Shown here: positions 22,141 to 33,515 of the stretch, in pieces | Position numbering within the stretch: the first letter of the stretch is position 1 | Layout of the letters: every line of letters begins with the position of its first letter | NCBI GenBank assembly: GCA_023525715.1 | Contig: CM042014.1 | Coordinates: forward strand, 18,950,563 to 19,014,562 | From: Cichorium intybus | Lineage: Eukaryota; Streptophyta; Magnoliopsida; Asterales; Asteraceae | Direction: 5' to 3' | Length of the DNA stretch: 64,000 nucleotides | Program-made: the position numbers and the translations under genes | The notes under the pieces: model-generated | Told to the model about the DNA's origin: nothing | Database searches by the model: none | What the model saw: only the letters and a program-made list of their open reading frames with translations

Positions 22141-25100
22141 TGTAACATTCGTGTTTTGGGCATGGAGTTTTGGGACTTAAACCGACAAATAAAATTTATT
22201 TTGATAAGAGAAAACAAATAAATTCAATATTTTGTTATATTTTCATATTGTGAATAAATGAGTCAAATGAAGTTTTAAAGGATGATATGAAGTTTAAAAT
22301 CCGTTTTTGGACCGAAGATGAGAAATTTTGTCGTAAGGACTAAAACTGTCTATTTGGCCAAACTTACCCTAAGTAGATTTGACTAGTCGTAGACTTGGAG
22401 GATTTAGAATATATTATAAATGAATTTATATAGAAACTTAGATTAAGTCAGACAATTCCTTAGGTTAGTATCAAGGACTAAAATTGACATTCTTGTTATT
22501 AATAATAACTAGAAGGGTAAAACGGTAATTTTGCCAATAGAAATTGATTTTCTAGTAATAACAATTGTTATGGTTATTAATTCATTTGTTACTTAGCTTA
22601 AAAACCATTATCATAGCAAGTTAGATGTTTTATTAAGTATTGGACGTTGAAGAATAATTTACTAATTTTATTAAATAAAAGACTGAGAATCTTGCATAAA
22701 GGGCAATTTAGTAAATTCATCGGTAAGATAAATGTATTGGTTGAATTAAGGGCAAGTTGTAGTTGTTTGGAAGGGTATTTTGGTAATCTTTTAAAAGAAG
22801 TCAAAGAAAGGGGCAATAAGGTAATTTCACTAAGTACAAGCATGCATCTATTATCTATATTCCTTCTTCCTTCTTGGTGGGTGCACGTTACTGTAACAAT
22901 TTCTGCAAAATGGGATTTAGAGAGATAGAGTGTGTGTGTGTGTGGTCGTTATGGGTAAGATTAAACCAAGGGTGAAGGATGGGAGGTGGTCGGGAATCGG
23001 TTACTGCCTCCGGTGGGCTTTGAGAGGGGAAGGGTGATAGTGCCATGGCCCATGGGATCTCAACCGAAGTGGTGGTGGTGGGACTCTATTCATGTAAGCA
23101 TCGGCTGTGATTGAGCCTGGTGTGGTTGCGAACCAGAAAAAGAGAAAACAAAAGAGGGTGATCACGTAGCCTCGGCAACCTTTGATCGAGGGTACGGTAT
23201 GGGAGCCAGACCGGGAATGGGCGGGTGTTAGATCAATCGCAAAGAGCTGTTTAGACGGAACACCATCTGATGGATGACGGGACTGAGGTCGGAGCTGGTC
23301 CACTGCCGCCGGCGATGATGGGTGTCCCATATGCATATCAGTTAGCATATAGAAGTTTGAATCAGATTTTCATGAACGCAAAGCTTGAGATGTTACCTGT
23401 AATCACCATCACCGGAGGAGATGGTGGTGGCGGAGAGTTGGATGGGTGCGTATGTGACGAGAATGGGATGGAGCAGTGAGATCGTGGTTGGGGCTGGACC
23501 AACTCAGCAGTGGGTATCAGCGGGTTGGGGATGAACCCTTGCCATCGGAGAAGGGAATGGTCGGGGAAGGAGGGTCGACGTGGTGAATTCGACGCCGGTG
23601 AGCTTGGGGCCAGCGGTGCTGGTGGGTGCGCTGGTGTGCAATTCTGGTAGCGTTGGATCGCCGTTGGATGGGGATGGATTTCGGCAGCCGGAGAAGTGCA
23701 GGCCGCCGGAGAAAGAGTTAGCGCCGGTGATGGTATCGCAGCAATAAGGCGCCGGTGACTGGGGTACGCTTTCCATTCCTTCCCGCTTAGGGTTTAAAGT
23801 GTTTGGGCCTGGACATTTGCACCACTCACCAGATGTTGGTCTTAACTCTTTGGTTTGATGTTTGTTGGGTCATATAACTTGGGCTGCATTTGGACGTGAG
23901 TATAGACATTTACCCAATAAGTTGTTGAGAAATTTGGATTATACCTAAGATAACTTCAAATAAAAATCAGTTTAACTTCATATTAAATAAACATTACTAT
24001 TTTAATAACTGATTGTTTATTTAAGATATGATTTATTTAATTAAAGCAAATTAATTTCACTATTAAAAACGTTATGATTTTAAAGATGACTCTAAATTAT
24101 AAAGAGATGTGTTTTTTTTTTTTTTTAAATATGTGAGGCCTTATGGGCAAAACCTTATTCGACTATATTTTATCCGACTAATTTAGGCATGTGGAGCAAT
24201 CTAAATAATTTATAGATTGGGTAATTAGACTTAGTCGCATTATAGGCATAAGTTCGAGTATGAGGCGAGACTGTAGTCAAGTTGGAATAAAGACGATATC
24301 TTTAGACTGCGTATTAATTTTTATTATACAATTGAATCATAGGGAAATTGGAGGTTGAGCAAATGTCGTCTAAGATTTGACATTTTGAGAAGCGAGGACG
24401 TCGGGATTAGTGTTGACTTGTCAGTCGACCTCAGGTGAGTTTACCGGGAGTACACATCCCTATTACTATCTTTTGTGTGTGTTAGCAAATATTTTCATGC
24501 ATTCATAATATGTGCAAAGTGTTATATGATTATTATTTGTGTATTGCATGAAACGAGTTTCAAATATGTTTTCAAATATAAACTAAGATGTTTGATTTTT
24601 AAAGAGTTTTGAGCATCCTATTTGTGCATTTCATATAGGATGGGATTGACTGAGTGAACCTTATGACAAAGCGAGATGATTGTCCCGGATTTAGTGAAAT
24701 CATGGGCCAAAAGCCCAAAAATGAGATAATTGTCCCGAATTTAGGGAAATCATGGGTTAAATGCCCAAAAATGAGATGTTTGTCCCGGATTTAGGGAAAA
24801 CCGTTCCCGACAATAAGGAACCGCATGAGGAAGTTGCTAACCCTCATGGGGCTAGTGTGATGGCCACTAGTTCTAGTTTAACCTATACGGGGATCGAGTA
24901 ATATGCTTTGTGCGTGTCATTTGTGAACTTAGGTAGGTGCCATTGTGGTGAGTTGGACTTTTATGAGATGGAATTGGGTTGGGATAGCTGCATCATGCAT
25001 TGCATTGTATTTCATAGCTATCCATTTTTAGTAAACATTTATGACGTACAAATGTTTTATACAACTTTTGATATGATGGGTTATATAACTTTAAAGTGTG

Positions 25101-26150
25101 TGTCAAATCTATTTTTGGGGGTTTGTCCCGAGTGTGGTAGTTCACTGCCCACTCTAAATGGGTCAGCCTCGGGTAAACTCCAAGGCATTCAATTGCCTAA
25201 CTTATTTTGATGTGTACTCAGCTTGAGGAGTTAAGGGAACTGTAGAGGATCTGGATATTTTAGAAGGCCACTGATTGTGTGGTTTCATTTGAGCCATGTA
25301 ATGGTATTCGGATTGTAACAACCTCGCTCTTTTACAAACCAATATATTATAATTAAAGTTGGACCAAATGATTTTTTCCGCAATTTAAACTCTGAACGAT
25401 TTCTTAACAAACCCAGTATGTTTTAAAACGGTTTTGAATGAAATTTCTGAAAATGTTGAAATCAAGTTTTCAATGATTGATGACTTTTGAACAATGATGA
25501 TAAACTATGAGTTTAAAAAGGTATTTTATGAAAATCCTTAAGCGAGGGTGTTTCAACTTGGTATCATAGCATGAGTTTAAGTGAACTAGGTACTAGGAGT
25601 AGTGCTTAGACTTAAACTATGATGCTTTTAAGGATGTTTGGCCTCTTAAGTAGCTGGCTTTTAGAACTTAGTGGTAAATGATTGCTTGTGATTAAGTTCT
25701 TAACCATTTAAATAGTGAATTCGGTTCGACATGAGGAATATTTTGGCAAAAGGATTCATGTATGAGGATTCTGATGTGGATACGACGTGCAACCTTGAAG
25801 TATCATGAGTACATGGGGACATTTCAGGATACATGGCAACATGAGGAACAACTTCGTGTGAATGGCAACTGCTAAGGATGATAGAAGGCGGAGAAAGGGA
25901 CAACTTATATCGAATGAAGCTCGAGGAGTAGTGAGATCTACCAGGTGGTTGACCTTGAGGAGTCGATTAAAGGATGAAGGGGTGTTAGAAGACTAGTGGA
26001 ATTGTGGTGTCAACCTTGGGCAAGCAAGGAGCATGATGAGCATGGTAATAATGAAGTGAATAATAGGTGAAGACTTGGAGCTGTTGAAGAAATTCTGTGT
26101 CGTGACCCTTAAACCTTTCTTCCTTACCCTTACCTTCTTCTGAGATCCAT
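22141..26150 (+). mobile_element. Truncated Ty3/gypsy element (5' LTR plus leader) inside the MULE
   Basis: An LTR-like segment at 22141-25555 begins TGTAACATTC and ends GTTTCA. It is followed by ACTTGGTATCATAGC, an iMet-type primer-binding site with one mismatch, and by the leader words GTTTAAGTGAACTAGG that also follow the intact gypsy LTRs at 48816 and 55069. If single, the LTR is 3415 bp. It shares the layout of other LTRs here: GGTAA-rich start, GC-rich middle, short tandem block, then ACTCAGCTTGAGG. About 0.5 kb of non-coding leader follows before the MULE transposase resumes near 26160. No second LTR or target duplication was found, so the right limit is approximate and the element is deleted. 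Confidence 0.7.
24675..24802. repeat. 49-bp tandem repeat in gypsy LTR
   Basis: About 2.6 copies of a unit containing TTGTCCCGGATTTAGGGAAA and CATGGG...GCCCAAAAATGAGAT. It occupies the same relative place as the tandem blocks of the 46311 and 52563 LTRs. Confidence 0.8.
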
Positions 26151-29100
26151 CCGTCGTATTTTTAGTAAACGAATGTACGTTTGTTTGGGTCCGCTTAAAG
26201 AAGGCTTCAAGTTAGGGCAACGTGAGCTTCTATGGTTAGACGGATCTTTCATGAAGGGGCCACATCCTGGTCAAATTTTAAGTGTTGTAGGTGTAGATTG
26301 CAACAATGGAATCTACTCATTGCCGTACGCCATTATTGAAGCTGAAAACAAAGTTTCTTGGGCTTGGTTTCTTGAATGTTTAGGTAACGATCTGGATATG
26401 GGTGCGAATACGAATTTCACTTTCATTAGTGACAGGCAAAAGGTATTTCATTTTACAAATTATTTATCCTTAGCTTCTTTTATAACCACCGTTACATCAA
26501 TTTGTTAATTTTTGTTCTTGTTGAAATCAGGGTTTGGTTCCCGCTTTGGCCAAAGTTTTTCCTGCTGCAGAACATAGATTCTGTGTTCGCCACATCCATG
26601 AGAATATGAAGCTTCACTGGAAGGGTCAACAAATTAAGGACTTGTTATGGAAATGTGCACGAGCAACGACAAAACCTCACTTCAATTCAGCAATGGAGGA
26701 GTTAAAGGTTGTCAACAAAGAAGCATTTCAATGTTGAGCAAGATAAAACCTGAACATTGGACCAGAAGCCATTTATCAGGTAATTTGTAATATAATTTAT
26801 CATAATTCTGAAATTGTAACTACATACCCAGTAATAATACGTTAACTGATTCAATCCAGGTCGATGTCACTCGGACATGCTGTTAAACAACCTTTGTGAC
26901 GTGTTTAACTCTAAGATAGTTGAAGGAAGGGACAGACCTATCATATCTTGTTTGGAATACATAAGAGAGTATCTGATGAAGAGGATAGTCAATTGTGACA
27001 CCCCATTTTCACTGTTTGCAAATACCATGGTTTTTCGTATAAATTCATGAATACAAAAATACGGTTTGTCAAAAACCGATAATTTACATGCTTAAAAAAC
27101 AGTGGGTGTTACAAATCCATATCAAAACTACCATAGTAAGCAAGAAAGGATTAAACCTTGAGTCCAAGACGGGAGCTAACTCGGGCTCCACTCCAGCTTT
27201 ACTCCAACCAATTATACATTAGAATTTTAACCTGGAATACATGGCAAAACATAAAATACGTAAGACAATAATGTCTCGTGAGTTACATGAGTTTTAGACT
27301 CAAACCTTTAACTTCTTTTATAACATAAAACTTCTGTCAAAACTTTATAGTAATAACATACTATAACACTTTACTTCTCGAAATCATTTCATAACATACT
27401 TTTCAAAAATAGCTTTTTTTCTTACTTTCTTTGACTGGTTTTATAAGCTTGCTGGATTTTTATACTTAGGGCTTTAATCACCATAAGTGATACCCCAAGT
27501 CTCTATGGCTAGAAAGAACGGATCAATCCTCACCATAGAAGTGCTGAGGCGATCTACTTCGCGATGGGGCTTTTCCCCAGTAGACCCCTTACCTAACCCG
27601 GGTAGGTTGGAACATAGTTCCCTTACTAACGCTGCTTGCTACAATTACCAGTCATACAAAATACTTACTACTTGCTTGAACATTTCTCATATACATATAA
27701 CTTGTGGCTAGGTGCCAAACTACATCACTTTATGTCTTTATGGCTAAATGCCAAATACATAACTTTCGTTTCACATAAACCATATGTTTAAAACATGTAT
27801 TTATAACATTTTAGGCTTAATGCCAAATTATACTTTCCAAACATCTTATGGCTATACGCCCTTTCATACTTGAAAACATGTACAATTTGTAACCAAAACA
27901 TACTTCTTATACATTTTATGGCTATATGTCTATCCATACTTTCAAACATGTATAACTTGTATTCAAAATATACTTTCACATAACTGGTACATAGACCAAC
28001 ATAATTTCATTTAATATAATTTGTAGTTAAAAACTTAGCTTCAAATATAGCATTATACTTTCACAACAATTTAAAAAAACAATACTCTTGCAAATAATTT
28101 CACATATAGAAGTTTTGTAGAAAAGTATTGAAAATACTTACTTGCCATGTACCCCAGAATGGGTAAAAATACTGCATGTACTCACCTCATGTATTGCTAG
28201 TGGATTGACTACACGTTCCTTGTATTTATACTCTGTTGATCCAATGATCATTTGTCATGAACCTATAATTACATGTTATACATTAACATTCATTATAACT
28301 GATTCTACAACTCATTAGAGTCCTCATGATACCAATATAGATCATGGTTAGATAGAATCCTTAAAAACAATTTTTATATTCATTTTATACATCTCCGGTG
28401 TACACGTATTGCTCTACAGTGCCCTCGGAGAGTCGTATTCTAAATTTCATATTTTTCCAGGACTTTTCATACCATCATGGACTTGTAGTTAAAGTTTGAA
28501 GTCATTTGGACATGTCTAGCATCAATTTCAAACTTTAAAAGCCCCTGATTAAACACACGACTCGTGCAAAATTAAGCCTACAGGGAGCACGACTCGTGCA
28601 TGCAGTAAATAACAACATACTTTGAAGTGCAGGCTGAGCACGACTCGTGCCAAATGAGAACGACTCGTGCTCTTTCTGGGCAACTTTTTATTGCTTCGGT
28701 TTTGCACTGTAGCAGTCCGATTTTTGTCCTGTAATTCACTAGTTTCACATATTAAGTTCTTTATGACTTACTTAATCGTTTTAGACTCATTCCAGGAGCA
28801 AAACCCATCTTTTAAACAAGTCTTTTAACCATGGAATCACTGATTCCACCCAAATTCCACAAAAACCCGTTTTTGACATTTTTGGTCCAAAAATCCAAAT
28901 TTCTGAAATTAATCACTTAGGAATGTCTTAATACATCCTAAGTGATCCTTTGGATTAAACAAAATCATAAAAATCAGTCTTCATCTTATAAACCCGTGAA
29001 TTAGGGTTCTTGAGCAAAAATTCATCATTTTCATAAATTCAACAACACTTCTCAATTGAAGTATGTTTACTTGACATTTTTAGTGTACTTAGATGGAATT

Positions 29101-29545
29101 AATTCTCTGGAATCATTTTATAAACTTCTTAAATCAAATGTCCAGATTCCATCCCAAGAAGACGATGAATAGTAGGTGTTCAAGCTTTGCTTCATTACCT
29201 CAATTGTTTGGAACCCTTAAATTCCAGCTCCAATCCCTCGTATCCTTCCTGATATTCACGACCTCCAGCTCTCTCCCGAAGGCTCCAGTACTCTCTGATA
29301 TCTTCTGAGAATTTAGGAGATATTTTCTTATATTTATACTTCCAATATTTACAGTTTCCACCCCTCAAGTTCCAAGTCTTTCATTTTGGCACTAAAAATC
29401 AAATTCTATTACATAAAGTTCCATTCTTTACATTTTTAGTCCAAACTAGAATTATACTTTCATAATAACTCTTGTATATGGTCAAATGACCAAATTACCC
29501 TTCTCATGGTAAAATGACCAAATTACCCTTACGAGCATAATTTCT

Positions 29546-29550
<5 letters not shown>

Positions 29551-29638
<88 letters not shown>
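29551..29638. repeat. (AT)n microsatellite, 88 bp
   Basis: Uninterrupted AT dinucleotide run inside the solo LTR. Confidence 0.97.
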
Positions 29639-29642
<4 letters not shown>

Positions 29643-29686
29643 CTTTTATTACACCAAGTTCTATTTCTCACACTTTTACTCATACC

Positions 29687-29689
<3 letters not shown>

Positions 29690-29754
<65 letters not shown>
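29690..29754. repeat. (AT)n microsatellite, 65 bp
   Basis: Second AT run in the same solo LTR, 51 bp after the first. Both are preceded by similar TCTCACAC or CATACCACAA contexts. Confidence 0.97.
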
Positions 29755-29759
<5 letters not shown>

Positions 29760-30701
29760 CCATGGTTCAAAACATGGAAAAAGACCAATTTGCCCTTGTT
29801 CACCAATTTTCTCCAAACTCTTGGAATTTTACTACATTTCCCGCTATATTATTTAAACCTTCCAAAATTGTTGGTCTTTACCTTAAACGTTATCTCGAAT
29901 ATAAATTCAAGATTTTTGGGTCATTACATCAATGTTCAAAGGCATATCCAACTTTGTGAAGGGATTCTTACTCCAGCGGCACAAACAATGATGGATAAAA
30001 TCAAGGTAGATGCAACAAAATGCAATTCTTTGTTTAATGGAAATGACAAGTATCAAGTATCAAGTGACTTTGGCGAACAATTTGTGGTGGATATGAGATT
30101 GAGGGAATGCACATGTCGTAAGTGGGAGCTGACTAGGATACCATGCAAGCATGCAGTTGCAGCATTATGGGATAATGCTTCCCATGGAGAAAAGGTTCCA
30201 AATCCGGAGGAGTTGGTGCATAGTTGTTATAGGTTAGAGACATGGAAGCAAATGTACAAGTGGACAATTGAGCCAATTAATGGTCATGAAATGTGGCCAA
30301 AATCTGACTGTCCATCAACATTAGTCCATCTAAAACATCACACTCAGGTAATTGTACACATACTCAATGACAAATTTGTTCAAAAGATTAAAATGAGATT
30401 ATTAAAACTTTTTTTGTGGTAACAGGTTGGTAGACCACAAGTTAAGACAAAAATAGGGGTCGATGAACCTTCTTCACAAAAAAGTCAAAAGGGGAAGGGA
30501 GTGTTCAAGCTGTCCAAGAAATACATAATTGTGACATGCAGCAAGTGTCATAATCCAGGACACAATACAAGATCATGCAAGGGGCAAGGTGGAAATGTAG
30601 ATGGAGCAGGAACATCAACAGCAGGTAACACAAGAGGGAAAAGGAATGGTGGTGGACCCATGTCAGGAGCTGGGAAGGGAAAATTGAAGGCGAGGAACTG
30701 A

Positions 30702-31311
30702 ATTGCATTAGAAATTGAACTATGTGGTTTGTTAAACAATCTTATTTGGTGTGTTGTGATTTAATACTTGAAGTTAGTAGTTGGTAAACATTTCAGACTG
30801 TGTATTAAGTTATGAACCATATATGGTGTGTGTGACTGTAATGTTATGTTATTGTTAGACTATTTAAAGTATGTTCTTTATTCTACATCTAACACTGCAT
30901 ATGTCACGTATTTTGTAAGTTTGAATGACGTATTACAAAGCTGAAAGTTAAAAACAATTCCATTTAGGTTTTTCAAAAGTACGTTGTCCTTATTAGTGGC
31001 TTTGCACAAAGTAGGTTGTCATTCTAGTTAAGTATAAGGGTTACAACGATGCAGCGTCTTGTAGGCAACAACAATGCTAACACCCCAAGCAGTAAAACAA
31101 AAAAATTGAAGTTCTTGACAGGGTCATATCATCATAACATCCATAACATCCATACCAACGTACTGTGATTAAACATCAGTTGCATAACACATAATATACC
31201 GAAACACAAAATTTTGAAAGTTACACATCCACTTTCAATATACCTAAACACAAATATTAGAAAAACACATAAGTTTCATTAACATTGTTTCCAAAAGATT
31301 CCCACGATTAC
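30702..31311. other. MULE interior between the convergent genes
   Basis: Non-coding, AT-rich sequence between the transposase stop and the stop of the minus-strand ORF. It should hold both genes' 3' ends. Nothing else is recognised. Confidence 0.5.
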
Positions 31312-31656
31312 CTACTCAAACTCTATCACTTTCTTCTTCTCCTCGTACCCTTCGATCTCTACCGTCAGTGCCTCCTGGATATTGTAAAGCATGTTCATCA
31401 GATTTGCAGTCGCCATCTTCCCTTCATCAATCGCCGTTTTCCCATTCACGTAGTTCATGTAACGAGGCCTCTCTTCCAAGTGATCGAACATACCTCTTTT
31501 TGCTTCGTAGTATCTCTCTAGCTTCATTTGGAAATCGTTGATGAACTTTTTGTTAACTTCGGCTCTACGTATCAGAGCGTTAAGCATGGCGTCTAAGTCC
31601 GTTCCCTTCATTTTTTTGTTAACCTGAATCCCGAATATGGATAGTCCTTTGAACAT
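31312..31656 (-). CDS. Small charged coiled-coil-like protein of the MULE
   Basis: A 114-residue intact ORF starting MFKGLSIFGIQVNKK and ending KKKVIEFE. It is rich in Lys, Glu, Met and Leu in a helical pattern and has no zinc motif or signal peptide. The frame is open 27 codons upstream of the Met, so the start is uncertain or the ORF is a terminal exon. It lies inside the MULE, convergent to the transposase, with the GRF zinc-finger gene upstream on the same strand. That is where MuDR carries its accessory gene mudrB, but I see no mudrB similarity. I recall similar transposon-associated ORFs in Asteraceae but cannot verify that here. Function unknown. Confidence 0.5.
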   Translation of the reverse strand: MFKGLSIFGIQVNKKMKGTDLDAMLNALIRRAEVNKKFINDFQMKLERYYEAKRGMFDHLEERPRYMNYVNGKTAIDEGKMATANLMNMLYNIQEALTVEIEGYEEKKKVIEFE

Positions 31657-32229
31657 TCTATTTGCCTTTATAAGTTGTTGTAGAGATAAGTCGGTAGATA
31701 TGATTTGACATCTGTTATTAAGAATATTAATTGTTGGTTATCATTACCAACAAACCTTTCGTATTCTACGTGTAAACCCTCCACGTATATGAATCCTGTA
31801 TCCTATCCATAATAATTTTATTGATTGAAAATCCATTAATTTAATAGCAAAAACCCTTTAACATTGTATATTAAAACCTCTACACGTATACATGATCATA
31901 GAAATACGCAAAGTAATATCTTTTTTATACAAATCGACGTGTTCAAAGAATTCCAGGTTTGCATCTTTTTTCTAATCGTTTGTTTCAATTCAATAACCAA
32001 TATCAAGTTTAACCAGTTTCGTAAGAAAGTATAATTGTAAGAAACATAAGTGATTAACGTACATTGCAAATTAGATCGATCCATAATGCAGACAATAAGT
32101 TCGATTACAAATACATAAAAATTTAAAGGTATATAATACCCATATTACAAAAGAAGTGACTATTTACCCATCACAAACAACATTAACACCCAAAAACATC
32201 TACCATCTGGATCCCATCACAAACCGAAG

Positions 32230-32523
32230 CTACTCAAAAATAGTAAACATCCCAAAGATGATGAAGAAAATCTAGGAAATAACAAGCACAATCTTGAACC
32301 TACGCGCCACCTGCAGCTCACCTTGAAGTCGTGCAATCTCCTCCAAATGGATCCTCCTAGCCTGCAACAACCCGGGGATGATTATCGTCGATCTTCTACA
32401 CATGGGAGGATCCGACCATCCGACAAATCCATAACGGGTGCACCGCCAAAATCTCCTCCCAGGATTTTGATTAGTCAAAGAAGTGCAGAGAGTAGCTTGT
32501 GTACTGTAAATGCATACCACCAT
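32230..32523 (-). pseudogene. GRF-type zinc-finger protein with premature stop
   Basis: The minus-strand ORF starts MVVCIYSTQATLC and carries TNQNPGRRFWRCTR followed by GFVGWSDPPMC. These match the conserved half of the GRF zinc finger (NPGRxFxxC...F.W.D). An amphipathic segment follows (EEIARLQGELQVARR). A TAG at 32272-32274 ends the frame after 83 residues. Past it the same frame encodes a hydrophobic tail (IFFIIFGMF) to a second TAG at 32230-32232. In such proteins this position usually holds Trp before a membrane-anchor-like tail, so TGG to TAG is likely. The first Cys pair of the finger is poorly kept. The gene sits about 100 bp inside the right terminal inverted repeat, which could have served as its promoter. 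Confidence 0.75.
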
Positions 32524-32624
32524 TGTTGGATGTTTGGTTGATCGCGATCTATTGAAGATGAAGATTTCTTCTTTTTTTCGTTCACCGTATGATGAAACAA
32601 CTTCAAGTTTTTCCCGCTTTTATT

Positions 32625-32833
32625 GACCTGTAACTCGCACTAACGAAATGACGAAAATACCCCCACGTGAGACGCACGAGTGGGGATTTGACGAATGTTT
32701 TTAATCGTTAACGTTAGGAGGGACTTATATGTTTGTTTTGTGATAATTTGATGACCCACTTGGTGATATTGTGATACTTGGTCCTGATTTGGTAGATTTG
32801 GTAAACGACAGGGACTGTTTATGTAATTTTGTC
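32625..32833 (-). repeat. MULE right terminal inverted repeat
   Basis: Reverse-complement partner of 21138-21346, 209 bp, ending at GTC|TCAATTTTA, where the 9-bp target duplication begins. Confidence 0.93.
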
Positions 32834-32842
32834 TCAATTTTA

Positions 32843-33428
32843 TATGCAATGGTATAGCCTGAGCTCAATACTAAAGGGTGGATTTCGGAGTGTCGGGTAC
32901 TACAGTGAGAGTTAGCAATAATTGGGGGAGCACTAAACAAGAGATATGATAAGATACGAATGGATTGGACGAAGAACAAATCTTGCCATAACGAAGGATA
33001 GGACGGATGACGAATGATGAGGTACCAAAGACTAGAGCTTCGTGCGAAGTTTAAGGATTTGGTCAAATAAGGTCCGACACTAGAAAGGTGTCTCTTAAGC
33101 ATATTACTATATCCTTCACGTTCATCCCACAAGTTTCAATCTTGTGGTGTCCGTCGTTATAAGAGAAGAGCATTTATTAGGTTCCGTAGGGCCCTCACAT
33201 GTAGCTAACTAATTAACAGTCCAATTTGACGTAAAGACACATGACAAAATTTTGTGCCCAAATAATTATTAGAGGGTCGAAGGAAAATATAGTATGCATG
33301 CTATAAGGGATTATGATAGTACTCCCTAGGAACTTGGCTAAACTCAACTTACATAAGCTCTTATATTATGATATTATTCCTGCAGCCTTACTGAATTGAT
33401 TGTTAAAGATGCATGTCTCCCTCTACAC
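32843..33428. other. Intergenic DNA right of the MULE
   Basis: No gene recognised. The minus-strand reading frame at 32725-33132 runs into the MULE repeat and shows no domain. Confidence 0.45.
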
Positions 33429-33515
33429 ACTACAATAAGTGGTATTTAGGGCAGACACTTTTAGCAGCAAAACCAGTCAACCACCATTAGCGGGGACAGC
33501 AAATGCACTAAAGGT
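33429..33515 (+). mobile_element. CACTA-like element end
   Basis: Begins CACTACAATAAGTGG, followed by TTAGGGCAGACACTTTTAGC and ATTAGCGGGGACAGC, which are related to the TTAGGGGCGACA words at 9592-11230. No opposite terminus was found. Confidence 0.4.

Larger units (their letters stand above)
26994..29928 (-). mobile_element. Solo LTR (2935 bp, gypsy type) in the MULE transposase
   Basis: It starts TGTGACACCCC and ends GGGTCATTACA on plus, flanked by TCAAT at 26989-26993 and 29929-29933. Deleting it plus one TCAAT restores the transposase frame. Sense is probably minus, judged by the reversed CGTGAGTTACATGAG block. It contains two AT microsatellites and the repeated near-palindromic word GCACGACTCGTGC (28587-28599, 28638-28650, with partial copies at about 28556 and 28660). 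No protein domain is present. Confidence 0.93.
21497..30701 (+). pseudogene. mudrA-type MULE transposase, interrupted and frameshifted
   Basis: Exon pieces recognised: 21497-21548, 21616-22073, about 26164-26442, 26531-26779, 26860-26993 joined across the solo LTR to 29934-30347, and 30426-30701. The N-terminal part is the PB1-like domain found on plant MULE transposases (ELHHGVFFAF...YVEHG). The core has LLWLDGSFMKG and FISDRQKG, carrying catalytic Asp residues, then HRFCVRHI. The C-terminal part has a SWIM zinc finger (CTCRKWELTRIPCKHA) and a zinc knuckle CSKCHNPGHNTRSC. Defects: a frameshift near 22058 (an acidic DLNAPVVED tail continues in another frame), the gypsy insertion, one missing base near 26735 causing a premature TGA, and the solo LTR. 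The frame rejoins exactly across the solo LTR (KRIVN to VQRH). The product would bind the inverted repeats and excise the element; this copy is dead. Confidence 0.9.
21138..32833 (+). mobile_element. Mutator-like element (MULE), 11.7 kb, with nested insertions
   Basis: The terminal inverted repeats are 21138-21346 and 32625-32833 (209 bp each), both beginning GACAAAATTACATAAACAGT when read inward. A perfect 9-bp target duplication TCAATTTTA lies at 21129-21137 and 32834-32842; 9 bp is the Mutator signature. Inside are a mudrA-type transposase gene on plus (21497-30701) and, convergent on minus near the right end, a GRF zinc-finger gene and a small coiled-coil-like ORF. Two later insertions, a gypsy fragment (22141 to about 26150) and a solo LTR (26994-29928), account for about 7 kb. 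The original element was therefore near 4.8 kb, about the size of maize MuDR, whose two genes are also convergent. Confidence 0.95.

Noticed and set aside
32725..33132. 135-codon minus-strand frame
   Set aside because: Crosses the MULE inverted repeat and target duplication into flanking DNA, so it cannot be an old gene.
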